In this document: positions 43,544-52,369 of the stretch, piece by piece
How the letters are laid out: every line of letters begins with the position of its first letter
Numbering within the stretch: position 1 is the stretch's first letter
DNA from: Arthrobacter sp. zg-Y20
Lineage (GTDB): Bacteria; Actinomycetota; Actinomycetes; Actinomycetales; Micrococcaceae
Assembly (NCBI RefSeq): GCF_030142075.1
Contig: NZ_CP126241.1
Location: forward strand, 248,001-312,000
Direction: 5' to 3'
Length of the DNA stretch: 64,000 nt
The notes under the pieces: generated by a model
What the model was told of the DNA's origin: nothing
The model's database searches: none
What the model saw: the letters and a program-made list of their open reading frames with translations, nothing else
Translations under genes and position numbers: made by a program

Positions 43544-43770
43544 GTTCTGCCAGCCTCGGGTACTGCCCTCCCGCCACCCTCAACGTGCATGCGGGGTTCA
43601 CCTCCCGTGCCCTGATCCGCCTCGGGGCGGCATTAATTGCAGCCGGTTCCAGGCTGGCCCGCCCCGAGGGGCCGGAGGCGGCGCTCTTCAGGGAGCACCT
43701 TGAACGCCGAACGGATGCCAGCGCCGTCGCACACAGCGGGCTTCACCTGCTGTTGTGGCGAGAGCAATGA
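43540..43770 (+). CDS. Small coupled protein
   Basis: A 76-residue protein overlapping the ArsR stop by four bases and the metallo-beta-lactamase start by four bases. A helix-rich core (GFTSRALIRLGAALIAAGSR) is followed by a polar helix. Function unknown. The tight overlaps on both sides argue that it is translated. Confidence 0.6.
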   Translation: MSSASLGYCPPATLNVHAGFTSRALIRLGAALIAAGSRLARPEGPEAALFREHLERRTDASAVAHSGLHLLLWREQ

Positions 43771-44651
43771 AGTTTCGATCTGCAGGGGGACCCGTTGCGC
43801 GTCCTTTACCGACGCGATGGATCCATGGGTCGGAGTCTTCGAAACACAATGCGGACCCCGATGTGCAGGTCTACTGGTACGACGACGACACGGTTGTCCT
43901 GCGGCAGAATAAGGCGGTTCATTACGAGGCTCCCTTCATGTTCCTCCTTTTTGGAGAGGAGCGCGTGGTGCTGCTCGACACTGGAGCAACGGCCGACCAC
44001 CAACACTTCCCGCTGCGCGCCGTCGTCGACGAACTCATCGAGTTCTGGCTTCACCGTCAATCCGGCGTAGACCCTTCCTACGAACTCCTGATCCTGCATA
44101 CACATGCACATGGAGACCACGTCGCCGGTGACGCCCAGTTCTCCGGCCGCCCCCGCACAACGCTCGTGCCGGCACACCAGATGGCCGCCTGGCAATACTT
44201 TGGGTTCGCTGACGCCCCGGATCAGTCCGGCGAAATTGACCTGGGTGGACGGATACTCACAGTTCTCCCCACGCCGGGTCACGATAGTAGTGCCGTCACG
44301 TTCTACGACCCGCGGACCGGGATCCTCTTTACCGGTGACTCGGTGTACCGGGGCCGGCTGTACATCAATGACTGGCCGGCCTTCTCCCAGAGCATTGACC
44401 GCCTCATCAAGTTCTGCAATTCGCACCCCGTGACCTACGTCGTGGGGTGTCACATCGAAATGACAAGCACGGCGGGCGTCGACTATCCGGAACGCACGAC
44501 CTACCAGCCTGACGAGCCGCCCCTCGAAATGACAACCAAACATCTGCACATGCTGCGATCTGCCCTGGACGCTGCAGGTCCGGACCCGGTACGGCTAGTC
44601 TGCGACGACTTCATTCTCTGGCCGACGGGTGCACCTTGCGCGCCGCGATGA
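43767..44651 (+). CDS. Metallo-beta-lactamase-fold hydrolase
   Basis: A 294-residue MBL-fold enzyme. The first metal motif HTHAHGDH is intact (near residue 114), followed by TPGHDSSAV (third His), FTGDSVYRG (Asp) and a late His in VVGCHIEMTS. The N-terminal part contains the usual strand pair (VVLRQNKAVHYEAP, RVVLLDTGATADH). Substrate unknown. The ATG at 43767 overlaps the previous stop. The last residues (PTGAPCAPR) run into a fragment of an SDR gene, so the natural C terminus may be altered. Confidence 0.85.
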   Translation: MKFRSAGGPVARPLPTRWIHGSESSKHNADPDVQVYWYDDDTVVLRQNKAVHYEAPFMFLLFGEERVVLLDTGATADHQHFPLRAVVDELIEFWLHRQSGVDPSYELLILHTHAHGDHVAGDAQFSGRPRTTLVPAHQMAAWQYFGFADAPDQSGEIDLGGRILTVLPTPGHDSSAVTFYDPRTGILFTGDSVYRGRLYINDWPAFSQSIDRLIKFCNSHPVTYVVGCHIEMTSTAGVDYPERTTYQPDEPPLEMTTKHLHMLRSALDAAGPDPVRLVCDDFILWPTGAPCAPR

Positions 44652-44704
44652 TGCACCGCCTTACCGGCCCCACACGCCGCAAGCGCACGGACGCTGTGAC
44701 ATAA
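44645..44704 (+). pseudogene. Tail of an SDR gene
   Basis: The frame MMHRLTGPTRRKRTDAVT followed by TAA parallels MMHRVTDPARRKDVDVVN at the end of the SDR gene at 27117. DNA identity over 60 bp is about 75 percent by eye. It overlaps the last codons of the metallo-beta-lactamase gene in another frame. Only the final 18 codons survive. Confidence 0.65.
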
Positions 44705-44966
44705 CCCCTGCGGTCTTGATTTAGGGTTCGGACGATCCGGATGCCGCTGCCCGGAGCGGCAATGGCCCGCTCGTACCCGCGTGTGCCAGGTTGGCAGAAG
44801 GGTTCCCGGGGCACCGGCCGGGGAAACACGTCGTCGTTCTCGCCTGATTCCCTCATCACCAGCGTGCCAAGCACGCAGGCCAAGGCGCGGCAGCTGCTGG
44901 AGAGCCCGTTCCCAGCCTCGCCGTCCGATCCCGTCAGCCGGGTATTGGCTGCCGCTCGTATCGCCC
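44705..44966. other. Possible minus-strand fragment before the pentapeptide gene
   Basis: A minus-strand open frame covering most of this stretch contains SSSCRALACVLGTLVMRE and FCQPGTRGYERAIAAPGSG with high-GC third positions. It lacks a convincing start and end and no family was recognised. It could be an eroded gene. Confidence 0.3.
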
Positions 44967-45839
44967 TTAGCTGTTGCTTGGCCAATGAGCAGGAATGTCG
45001 AGTTCCGGGGGTAGGCGCGTGCACCCGTCACCGTGGGCGGCATTCAGCTGCGCCTGTGTCAGGTAAAGGCTTTTGGAGAGGTCGGCCCCTTCAAGCCGGG
45101 CGTCTCTGAGGTCAGCCCCAAGGAGGTCAGCCCCTGAAAGGTTGCAGCCCCGCAGGTCCGCGGCAATGAGATACGCGCCCCGGAGGTCCGCTCCGCACAA
45201 CGAACGGGACTTCATCGTCTTGCCCATGAGGTCCGCTCCCGGGACAAGCCAGGAATCCAGGTGATCATCACCAGTGGCAAGATATGCGGACCGCACTTCT
45301 TCGCTGACGCTCATCAGTATGGACCGAACCCGCTCGTGCGTGCTGCCAAGATCGAGGGATAACGTCTGCTGCACACCGCCCATCGCCTTCTCGATCGCCC
45401 TTCTGAGGTCGTTAACCTGGTGAGAGGTATCCGGGTCAAAGGTCCTGCCGGCGGCTTCTGCCAGGTACCAGAGCATCTCGTGAAGCTGCCGGACAATTTT
45501 GAACGTTTGGAACATATCTTTTGATGTAGCCGGCTCCGCTTTCCAACTGACTCCTTGAAAAAGGTTTTGGGAGACATTCTGGCCGGCGCCGAAGCAATCA
45601 AAAACGGTGCATCCGCGGAAGCCCCGCGGGCGCAGACTGTCGTGGATGGTGCAGGAAAAACCGGTATCGAGGTTTTTGCAGGGAGTCCCTGCCGGTTTGT
45701 CGATGGCGAAGTCCGAGGTGCGGGAAAACCCCAGGGCCGTGCAGCAGAGCGCGAAGCAGTTACTGCAATCGGGGCGCAAGGACTGCCGGTCGAGGACAGG
45801 TGCGGAGGACGCGGTGGGATCGTTCGATGTGAAGGGCAT
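44967..45839 (-). CDS. Pentapeptide-repeat protein
   Basis: A 290-residue protein with a C-terminal run of pentapeptide repeats (pattern A-D/N-L-x-x), for example CGADLRGAYLIAADLRGCNL (about 219-238). The right-handed helix of such repeats mimics DNA and in Qnr-type proteins protects gyrase; here the role is unknown. The N-terminal 80 residues carry a Cys cluster (CSNCFALCC, then CKNL, SCTIHD and GCTVFDCFG) that could bind zinc or an Fe-S centre. ATG at 45839; the longer frame is rejected. A hairpin in its leader lies at 45880-45905. Confidence 0.82.
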   Translation of the reverse strand: MPFTSNDPTASSAPVLDRQSLRPDCSNCFALCCTALGFSRTSDFAIDKPAGTPCKNLDTGFSCTIHDSLRPRGFRGCTVFDCFGAGQNVSQNLFQGVSWKAEPATSKDMFQTFKIVRQLHEMLWYLAEAAGRTFDPDTSHQVNDLRRAIEKAMGGVQQTLSLDLGSTHERVRSILMSVSEEVRSAYLATGDDHLDSWLVPGADLMGKTMKSRSLCGADLRGAYLIAADLRGCNLSGADLLGADLRDARLEGADLSKSLYLTQAQLNAAHGDGCTRLPPELDIPAHWPSNS

Positions 45840-46226
45840 GTGATCTTTTCTCAGTGAGTTCAATGAAGGACCGGGTGCCAGGGGAACTCGTGAAGGAGTT
45901 CCCCTCCAGGGCACACAAAATCACCACTCCCAAGGGAAGCGGGCGGAAATTGCTGCATCGACTCTGGATCACAGAGAAAATAGGTATGTCACTACGGCCA
46001 AAAGTAGCATCGCGTCCCACCGGTCGGTTAGCCGACAGGCCTGCGGGCGGGCGAAAGGGTTTCTTCCGAAAGCCCCACGGCAGGAAAACGGACAACGAAT
46101 TGTGACCGTAACACCGCCGTCGGAAGCTGTGAAACGCGTGCGGTCGAGATATCCGCACGGAGCGGAGGACTCAGTCGTTAAGGCGTCAGACGCATAAGAG
46201 CAACAGCGGCAACGAGGGAGGCCCTG
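45840..46226. other. Divergent intergenic region
   Basis: 387 bp between the pentapeptide gene (minus) and the DUF2127 gene (plus), with no credible ORF. It contains the inverted repeat at 45880-45905 and AT-rich sequence near 45960-45990 that may be promoter DNA. Confidence 0.35.
45880..45905. promoter_or_regulatory. Hairpin upstream of the pentapeptide gene
   Basis: AGGGGAACTC-N6-GAGTTCCCCT, a perfect 10-bp inverted repeat, starts 41 bp upstream of the pentapeptide gene ATG. It may be an operator or a leader-RNA hairpin. Confidence 0.45.
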
Positions 46227-46724
46227 GTGGAACAACCGGCAGACGGTGGGCCGGACAAGACGCTGCTGGGCCGGACCTTTCGGATCAGCCTGACCCTCAA
46301 GGGACTGGACGGACTGCTGGAGTTTGTTGGTGGAATATTCCTGCTGCTCGTTACCCCCCGCGAGATCGGGTCCATCGTTCAATTTCTGACCCAGCATGAA
46401 CTCTCCGAAGACCCGGGAAACCTGATCGCCAACGCGCTGAAGCACTGGGCCGACTCGTTGACCGTCTCCGCGTCACTCTTTGGAGCGGCGTACCTCTTGC
46501 TGCATGGCCTGGTGAAAATAGTCCTGGTCTGGGCGGTGCTCAAGGACTACCTCTGGGCCTATCCCTGGATGATCGGGTTCCTGCTGGTTTTCATTGCCTT
46601 TCAGGCCTACGAAATCTTTGCCTCGTTCTCATGGGCCCTGGTGCTGCTGACCCTGTTCGATATTTTTGTCGTGGGGCTGACCTGGCACGAATACGGGGCG
46701 CGCCGGGCCCAAGCCCGGACATAA
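46227..46724 (+). CDS. DUF2127 membrane protein
   Basis: A 165-residue membrane protein with four hydrophobic segments and the DUF2127 hallmark HGLVKIVLVWAVLKDYLWAY near residue 92. Function unknown. It starts with GTG after GAGGGAGG. The GrpB-like gene follows 31 bp downstream on the same strand, so the two may form an operon. Confidence 0.85.
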   Translation: MEQPADGGPDKTLLGRTFRISLTLKGLDGLLEFVGGIFLLLVTPREIGSIVQFLTQHELSEDPGNLIANALKHWADSLTVSASLFGAAYLLLHGLVKIVLVWAVLKDYLWAYPWMIGFLLVFIAFQAYEIFASFSWALVLLTLFDIFVVGLTWHEYGARRAQART

Positions 46725-46755
46725 TTTAGGGGCGAAGCCCTGAGAGGATCACCTG

Positions 46756-47322
46756 GTGAGCAACAGAAGAAAACAGCGCCGGCCGGATGTGACGACCGTG
46801 GAGCTGATCGGCGGCCCCGAGAAACTCGAGATTGCGCTGCACGACTACGACGCCGAGTGGCCGGCGGTGTATTTGACCCACCGTCACCGGATCGAGGCCG
46901 CCCTCGCACCAGCCCGCGTCGGCATCGAACACATCGGCTCGACGTCGGTGCCCGGACTGGCGGCGAAACAGATCATCGACATTGTGGTTGCGGTGAAGGA
47001 CATCACCGCCGAAGAGGACTACCTCGATCAGCTGCTGGCCGCTGGATACCAGCTGCGGGTACGTGAACCGGGGCATCGCCTGGTCCGGACGCCGGCCCGG
47101 GACGTGCACGTGCACCTGTATGAGCAGGGTGATCCCGCGGTGGAGGACTACCTCCTGCTGCGCGACCATCTGCGGGCGGATGCGGAGGACCGTGCCCTTT
47201 ACGAGGCGACCAAAAGAACACTGCTCAACAGGCGGTGGGATGACATGAACGACTACGCCGACGCCAAAACCGACGTCATTTCGGCGATCAAGGCCCGGGC
47301 GCGGGCGGCCCGGGCGCTCTAA
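46756..47322 (+). CDS. GrpB-family nucleotidyltransferase-like protein
   Basis: A 188-residue GrpB/UPF0157 protein. The nucleotidyltransferase fold is shown by IEHIGSTSVPGLAAKQIIDI (about 56-75), with GS-type motif and catalytic Asp. The LYEATKRTL and YADAKTDVISAI helices complete the family pattern. Substrate unknown. GTG start follows GAGAGGAT. Probably co-transcribed with the DUF2127 gene. Confidence 0.88.
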   Translation: MSNRRKQRRPDVTTVELIGGPEKLEIALHDYDAEWPAVYLTHRHRIEAALAPARVGIEHIGSTSVPGLAAKQIIDIVVAVKDITAEEDYLDQLLAAGYQLRVREPGHRLVRTPARDVHVHLYEQGDPAVEDYLLLRDHLRADAEDRALYEATKRTLLNRRWDDMNDYADAKTDVISAIKARARAARAL

Positions 47323-47335
47323 CTGCGGCGCCTGT

Positions 47336-49231
47336 CTAGCGGAGCCGCTCCAGCAGAAGACGGATCGGTCCCAGATCGATTGCCGCGCTGCCCGCAGCTC
47401 GTTCCCCGGCCGCCGGCAGGAGGGCGCTGCGCGCACGGCGGACCGCATCCCGGTGACCCGTTTCCACGGCGGCGAGCCCGGTCAGGAACCAGAACACTTC
47501 CAGGAGCAGGTCCCGCGGAGGCCCGGGCAGGACGTCAAGGGCAGCACGGGCTTGGGCCAGCCGGCCGGAGCGGGCCAGCAGCAGCGGACGGACCCATGGT
47601 TCATGCGGGCCGAAGTCCCCGTCCGGCAGCTCGGTTCCCGCACGGACGGCAGCAGTAAGTTCCGCCAGGGCAGGCAGGCCGGTCCGGAAGCCCGGCATCT
47701 CCTCTCCGTCCGGCGGCCGTGGCCCCTGCAGGAAAGTCCAGCGGAACCAGCCGGTAAACACCGTTGCAAGGCCCCGGTCGAAACGGGCGGCCAGCGCGTC
47801 GATCAGGTCAGCCTCCTGCTCAGCCGCCGCAAGGTCATCGAGGGCGCAGAGCGCCTGCATCCGGATCAGCCGTCCCTGGATCTCGAACGTCGGCAACTCG
47901 GCCTCCACCGCCAGCGCAACAATCTCGGCGCCGATCGCAGCCCGCTCGGCGGCCAGCCCGGCGGTGGAAAACGTCTGGTGGTACCGGGCGCTCAGCGCGA
48001 AACACAGCAGCGCGGGATCGTTCAGCTGCCGGGCAATCTGTTCCGCTTCAACGGCCTCCGCCAGCCGGTCCGCCGTGCCGCGGGATTCCATCGCAATGGT
48101 GGCCAGCAGCCGCGCCCGCACCCGGGCAGAGGCCCCGGAGGGCAGGATCCGCAGCGTCCGCAACGCGGCGTCGACGACGGCGGCCGACTGTGCGGGATCG
48201 TCAGAACGGGTCCAGCTCCCGGGCACCTCAAAGCCGCCGATCACGCGCGCCGCCAGCTCCGGATCGCCGAACTGCTCGGCGGCGGCAATGGCCGCCAGCC
48301 GCTGCTCCGCCGCCAACCGGACAGATCCGGACACCGCCAGCACCGGCAATAGGCCGGCCACACTCTCCAGCTGTGCACGTGTGCCGGTTCCCGAAGCGGC
48401 GGCGGCGGTCCGCGCCAGGAGCGAGCCGCCGTCGTCGGGCGCCGCGTCCGCACCGGGCACCGGCCCGGACGCCAGATCCAGCGCCGGATCCTGGCGCAGG
48501 ATGCGCTGTTCCAACTCGGCCAGCCGGTGCCCGGGGTCCAGGCCCAAATCCTGCCGCAGCGTCGCGCGGGCCCGGGCCAGCAGGGCGAGGGCGTCGGCCT
48601 GCCGTGCCGTGCGGTAGAGCGCCAGCGCGAGCAGCCGCCAGCCCTCTTCGCGCCACGGATGCTCGCCGATATGCGCATCCAGCAGGGCAAGCACCTCCTG
48701 CGGCCGGTCCAGCTCCAGCCGGGCGTCCGCCAGCTGCTCCACCGTAGTTGCCCGCAATTCCGCGATCCGCGCCCGTTCGGCCATTGCCCACGGACGGGTG
48801 CCGAACTCTTCGAAGGCGGTGCCGCGCCACTGCCCCAGCGCCGCGGCCAACACCCGTTCGCGTGCTGCCGGCTCCAGTCCTGCCGCGGCCTCCGCATCCT
48901 GTTCAACCCGCCAGAGGTCGACGTCGTCCGCCCCCAGCCGCAGCGAATACCCGCTGCCGACGGTGAGCAGGACCGCCGGGGGAGTGCGGGGCAGGCGGTC
49001 CGGCTCCAGGATCCGGCGCAGCTCGCCGATGAAGGTGCGGACGGCTCCCACGGCGCCGGACGGAGCGTCCTCCCACAACTCATCGACCAGCCGCTGGGTG
49101 GAAACGGTGCGGCCGCGGGCGGCCGCCAGGATGCCGAGCAGTTCACGGTGCCGGGCTTTGGACAGGCGCAGCGGGGTGCCGGCGAGCTCGGCGCCGATGG
49201 GGCCAAGAACGCGGATCCACAGCTTACTCAC
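47336..49231 (-). CDS. AfsR/SARP-family transcriptional regulator
   Basis: A 631-residue SARP-like regulator. The N-terminal OmpR-type winged helix covers about 5-95 (LRLSKARHRELLGILAAARG). The bacterial transcriptional activation domain (BTAD) covers about 100-245. The remaining 380 residues are helical and TPR-like, with no AAA/NB-ARC ATPase motif visible. SARPs usually activate secondary-metabolite or stress genes. It is divergent from the SDR gene at 49355 with a 123-bp gap, which suggests that it controls it. Confidence 0.85.
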   Translation of the reverse strand: MSKLWIRVLGPIGAELAGTPLRLSKARHRELLGILAAARGRTVSTQRLVDELWEDAPSGAVGAVRTFIGELRRILEPDRLPRTPPAVLLTVGSGYSLRLGADDVDLWRVEQDAEAAAGLEPAARERVLAAALGQWRGTAFEEFGTRPWAMAERARIAELRATTVEQLADARLELDRPQEVLALLDAHIGEHPWREEGWRLLALALYRTARQADALALLARARATLRQDLGLDPGHRLAELEQRILRQDPALDLASGPVPGADAAPDDGGSLLARTAAAASGTGTRAQLESVAGLLPVLAVSGSVRLAAEQRLAAIAAAEQFGDPELAARVIGGFEVPGSWTRSDDPAQSAAVVDAALRTLRILPSGASARVRARLLATIAMESRGTADRLAEAVEAEQIARQLNDPALLCFALSARYHQTFSTAGLAAERAAIGAEIVALAVEAELPTFEIQGRLIRMQALCALDDLAAAEQEADLIDALAARFDRGLATVFTGWFRWTFLQGPRPPDGEEMPGFRTGLPALAELTAAVRAGTELPDGDFGPHEPWVRPLLLARSGRLAQARAALDVLPGPPRDLLLEVFWFLTGLAAVETGHRDAVRRARSALLPAAGERAAGSAAIDLGPIRLLLERLR

Positions 49232-49354
49232 CAGCTGATTCTAGTAGGCGCGGCCGCGCGCTGATTGGGCGCTGATCGGGGCGGGGGAGTGTGGTTGCAA
49301 CGCCCGCGCTACGCCACGCACCGACACGACGCACCACACGAAGGAGCACCACCC

Positions 49355-50146
49355 ATGGACCTGCAGCTCACCGGAAAGACCGCGTTCATCAGCGGTTCCA
49401 CCGAAGGGATCGGCTACGCCGCCGCCAGGACGCTGGCCCGCGAGGGTGTGGGCGTGACGCTCAACGGCCGGGACGCCGCACGGCTGGCCGCCGCGGTTCA
49501 AACCCTGCAGCGCGAGGTCCCGGGAGCGGCGGTGGACGGTGTGGCGGCCGACTTCGCCGTGCCCTACGACGTCGAGCGGCTCTGCGCGGAACTGTCCGAC
49601 GTCGACATCCTCATCAACAATGTCGGCCTCTTCGAACTGAAATCGTTTACGGAGATCACCGCCGACGAGTGGCATCGGTATTTCGAGGTCAACACCCTGA
49701 GCGGGGCGCAGCTCGCCCGCCGGCTGATGCCGGCCATGCTGGCCCGCGGCTGGGGCCGGGTGGTCTTCATCAGCAGCGAATCCGGCGTCAACGTGCCGGC
49801 CGACATGATCCACTACGGTGCGTCCAAAGCCGCCATGCTCGCCCTGGGCAACGGGCTGGCGAAACTCACCAAAGGCACCGGCGTGACTGTGAACTCGGTC
49901 TTGGGCGGGCCCACGTATTCCGACGGCGTGGCCCGCACCGTTCAGGCCCTGGCCGCCTCGACCGGGCAGTCCGAGGAGGCCATGAAGCAGGCGATCATCG
50001 GGACGAACTCGACCTCGCTGCTGGAGCGCTTTATCGAGCCCGAAGAGATTGCCGCGATGGTGGCGTTCCTGGCCAGCCCGGTCGCTTCCGCAACAAACGG
50101 CGCCGCGGTGCGCGTGGACGGGGGAGTGCTGACCGCGGTGGTCTAG
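49355..50146 (+). CDS. Short-chain dehydrogenase/reductase
   Basis: A 263-residue classical SDR. Motifs: ISGSTEGIG (about 12-20), INNVG (about 88-92), FISSESG (catalytic Ser, about 140) and YGASK (about 155). The end NGAAVRVDGGVLTAVV is typical. ATG at 49355 with AAGGAG upstream. Substrate unknown. The divergent SARP gene is probably its regulator. Its last 60 bp (50087-50146) are repeated at 58467-58526, so the 3' end is also the left boundary of an island. Confidence 0.9.
   Translation: MDLQLTGKTAFISGSTEGIGYAAARTLAREGVGVTLNGRDAARLAAAVQTLQREVPGAAVDGVAADFAVPYDVERLCAELSDVDILINNVGLFELKSFTEITADEWHRYFEVNTLSGAQLARRLMPAMLARGWGRVVFISSESGVNVPADMIHYGASKAAMLALGNGLAKLTKGTGVTVNSVLGGPTYSDGVARTVQALAASTGQSEEAMKQAIIGTNSTSLLERFIEPEEIAAMVAFLASPVASATNGAAVRVDGGVLTAVV
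50087..50146. repeat. 60-bp direct repeat, left copy (SDR 3' end)
   Basis: Matches 58467-58526 with one mismatch (G against A). It comprises the last 19 sense codons and the stop of the SDR gene. With the right copy it encloses 8.3 kb holding the ROK, PTS and transketolase genes. Confidence 0.9.
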
Positions 50147-50250
50147 GAAACGGCGGATGAATGCGGTCGTTCTGCTACCTTTGGTACATAAATGAACGTA
50201 TCTCTTCGCTCAGCAGGCTTCAGTCTGCCGCCAGAATGGAGCAGGACCCC

Positions 50251-51414
50251 ATGCCGCACGTCATGGCCACTGGTTCCGGAGTAGCCCTGAACCTCATACG
50301 ATCCGGGCGAGCCACTTCAAGACGGAGCCTAAGGGATGAACTCGGCTGGTCCAGGATCACGCTGGAACGGCGACTCAAAGAACTGCTTGAGTCGTCAATC
50401 ATCATCAGTGTGGGACCGTCAGACTCTCAGGGAGGGCGGCCGCCTGAAGAGTTTGCAGTAAATCCGAGTGCGGGCCTGCTGCTTGCCATGGATATCGGCG
50501 GCTCACACACGAGACTGGCCATTACCGACTTGACCTCAAACGTGTTGAGCGAGGATGAGGCTGACATTGGTCCGAGCCAGGGACCGGATGACATCTTTGA
50601 TTGGGCGGGTCAGGTGTTCGATCACATGCTGGCTCGGCTTGGAAAAACCCATCAAGACGTGGTCGGCGTCGGAGTTGGCGTTCCCGGGCCTGTGGACCGT
50701 GAAACTGGGCGTCTTGGGACACCACAGGTTGATGCGCAGTGGGAAGGCGTGCTCGTTCAGGAGTTCTTTGCGAAAAGGTATGCGCACGCCATCTTTGCAG
50801 TTGATCGGGACGTTAACATTCTGGCCCTGGCGGAAGCGCGTCGCGGCTGGCGGGAGTACACAGACGTTGTCGTAGTCAAGGCAGGCATCGGGTTGGGCTC
50901 GGCGTTCGTACTCAACGGCTCCATCTATCACGGGTACCGCGGCGGGGCGGGAGACCTAAGTTATCCGCCGAAGCGGGCGGGGAGGCTCCAGCGCCTGGAA
51001 GAGGTGGCCAGCGGCGGCGTGATCCGCGAGGAATTACGCTCCCGCGGATACAAAGTCAGGACGAGCAAAGACATTGTGAATCTTGCCCGTGTGGGCGATC
51101 GAGAGGTTCTGAGGCTTCTCTCGGAAACGGGGTCAGTTATTGGGGAGGCTCTCGCTGACGTTGTGGGGTTGCTGAATCCTCAAGCGGTTGTAGTAGGCGG
51201 CAACTTGGCAGAAGCGGGCGAAGCGTTTCTGGCGAGCATCCGCGAGGCGATTTTTGCCGGAGCTAGGGACTATGCCTTGGCCGGGCTCGTCGTCGAGCCT
51301 TCCCGCCTGGGGGCAATTGCCGGCGTCACCGGGGCATCGCTGATTGCACAGGATGCCCTCTTTGCTCCCGACAGAATCAGCAAATTGACCCGAGATGCCG
51401 TGAAGAGCGATTAG
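50251..51414 (+). CDS. ROK-family transcriptional regulator
   Basis: A 387-residue ROK repressor. The N-terminal winged helix (about 10-65; RDELGWSRITLERRLKEL) precedes the sugar-kinase-like ROK domain, with the ATP-binding-like MDIGGSHTRLAITD near 85. The catalytic-like Asp of VDRDVNILALAE is present, but the zinc motif expected in many ROK proteins (CxCGxxGC) is absent. It should sense a sugar ligand and control the PTS operon that follows. The ATG at 50251 has AGGA six bases upstream; frames from 50161 and 50236 have no site. Confidence 0.85.
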   Translation: MPHVMATGSGVALNLIRSGRATSRRSLRDELGWSRITLERRLKELLESSIIISVGPSDSQGGRPPEEFAVNPSAGLLLAMDIGGSHTRLAITDLTSNVLSEDEADIGPSQGPDDIFDWAGQVFDHMLARLGKTHQDVVGVGVGVPGPVDRETGRLGTPQVDAQWEGVLVQEFFAKRYAHAIFAVDRDVNILALAEARRGWREYTDVVVVKAGIGLGSAFVLNGSIYHGYRGGAGDLSYPPKRAGRLQRLEEVASGGVIREELRSRGYKVRTSKDIVNLARVGDREVLRLLSETGSVIGEALADVVGLLNPQAVVVGGNLAEAGEAFLASIREAIFAGARDYALAGLVVEPSRLGAIAGVTGASLIAQDALFAPDRISKLTRDAVKSD

Positions 51415-51462
51415 CGCACTCCGAGGCCTAAGCGCCCCGTCAGTGCCCTTGCGATAACAACA

Positions 51463-51494
51463 CGCCCTTTGGTCTATTTATAGGCGAAAGGGCG
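51463..51494. promoter_or_regulatory. Inverted repeat before the PTS operon
   Basis: CGCCCTTT and AAAGGGCG form a perfect 8-bp inverted repeat with an AT-rich 16-nt loop. It lies 74 bp upstream of the IIA gene and 49 bp past the ROK stop. It may be the ROK operator or a weak terminator. Confidence 0.45.
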
Positions 51495-51567
51495 GACGAG
51501 GTTGTAGGGTGACTTGAGACACAGTCGGTATCCGCTGGTGTCGTAGACATTTTTCACTGACGAAAGA

Positions 51568-52029
51568 ATGATCGTGGCCCTAGATTTGGCGGAAGCCGTA
51601 TGTTCCATCGCGACGAAAGCAACCGCAGCTAATTGGCGGGATGCCATTCGGTTGGCCGGCGAGGGGCTGGTTGCAGGCGGGGCGGCAACGGATGAGTACA
51701 CCGCGCAGATGATTGATGCGGTCGAGGTTCATGGACCCTATATCGTGATTGCGCCCGGCATTGCGCTCGCGCACGCACGCCCATCTGAAGCTGTTCTTCA
51801 GGGCGGGCTGAGCTGGGTAAGTCTGGAGCAACCTGTTGAGTTCGGGCATTCGAAAAACGATCCGGTTTCCCTGGTTATCGGTTTGGCTGCGGTGGACCAC
51901 ACAACCCATATTGACGTTTTGAGGGCCTTGGCCGGTGTCCTCTCCCAGAAGGACATCCTCAATCAGCTGGTAGCCGTCACCACGGCAGATGAACTGCGCT
52001 CGCTTCTCAGCAAGGCCTCTTCGATTTAG
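51568..52029 (+). CDS. PTS sugar transporter subunit IIA
   Basis: A 153-residue IIA protein of the fructose/mannitol/ascorbate-type fold. The phosphorylated His is expected in GIALAHARP (about 73). It receives phosphate from HPr and passes it to IIB. First gene of the PTS operon, with IIB starting 34 bp downstream. Start ATG with a purine-rich GACGAAAG site. Confidence 0.85.
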   Translation: MIVALDLAEAVCSIATKATAANWRDAIRLAGEGLVAGGAATDEYTAQMIDAVEVHGPYIVIAPGIALAHARPSEAVLQGGLSWVSLEQPVEFGHSKNDPVSLVIGLAAVDHTTHIDVLRALAGVLSQKDILNQLVAVTTADELRSLLSKASSI

Positions 52030-52063
52030 ACCTTTTCAACCAACCCCAACGAAAGGCTCCACC

Positions 52064-52336
52064 ATGAAGATCGTTGCAGTGTGTGGCATGGGTATCGGCA
52101 CTTCGGTGCTGCTCAAAATGAACGCAGAAAAAGTGCTATCCAAGCTTGGCATCGACGCTGATGTTGAAGCAGCAGATCTGGGAGTTGCCAAGGGTGCGGC
52201 TCAGACTGCGCAGATTGTGCTCACCTCAGAAGAGCTGGCCACCGAGCTTGGCGAAGTCCCGGCACGCGTGATTATCATCGACAACTTTTTTGACACCGAT
52301 GAGATCACCGCGAAGCTCACAGAAGCCATCCAGTAG
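52064..52336 (+). CDS. PTS sugar transporter subunit IIB
   Basis: A 90-residue IIB with the phosphoryl-accepting Cys in the P-loop VCGMGIGTS (Cys about 7), typical of the UlaB/SgaB (lactose/ascorbate) type. The ATG at 52064 follows GAAAGG. It lies between IIA and IIC and donates phosphate to the incoming sugar. Confidence 0.9.
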   Translation: MKIVAVCGMGIGTSVLLKMNAEKVLSKLGIDADVEAADLGVAKGAAQTAQIVLTSEELATELGEVPARVIIIDNFFDTDEITAKLTEAIQ

Positions 52337-52369
52337 CCTGGTCCCAACACCTCGAAAGGACTCGCTGCC

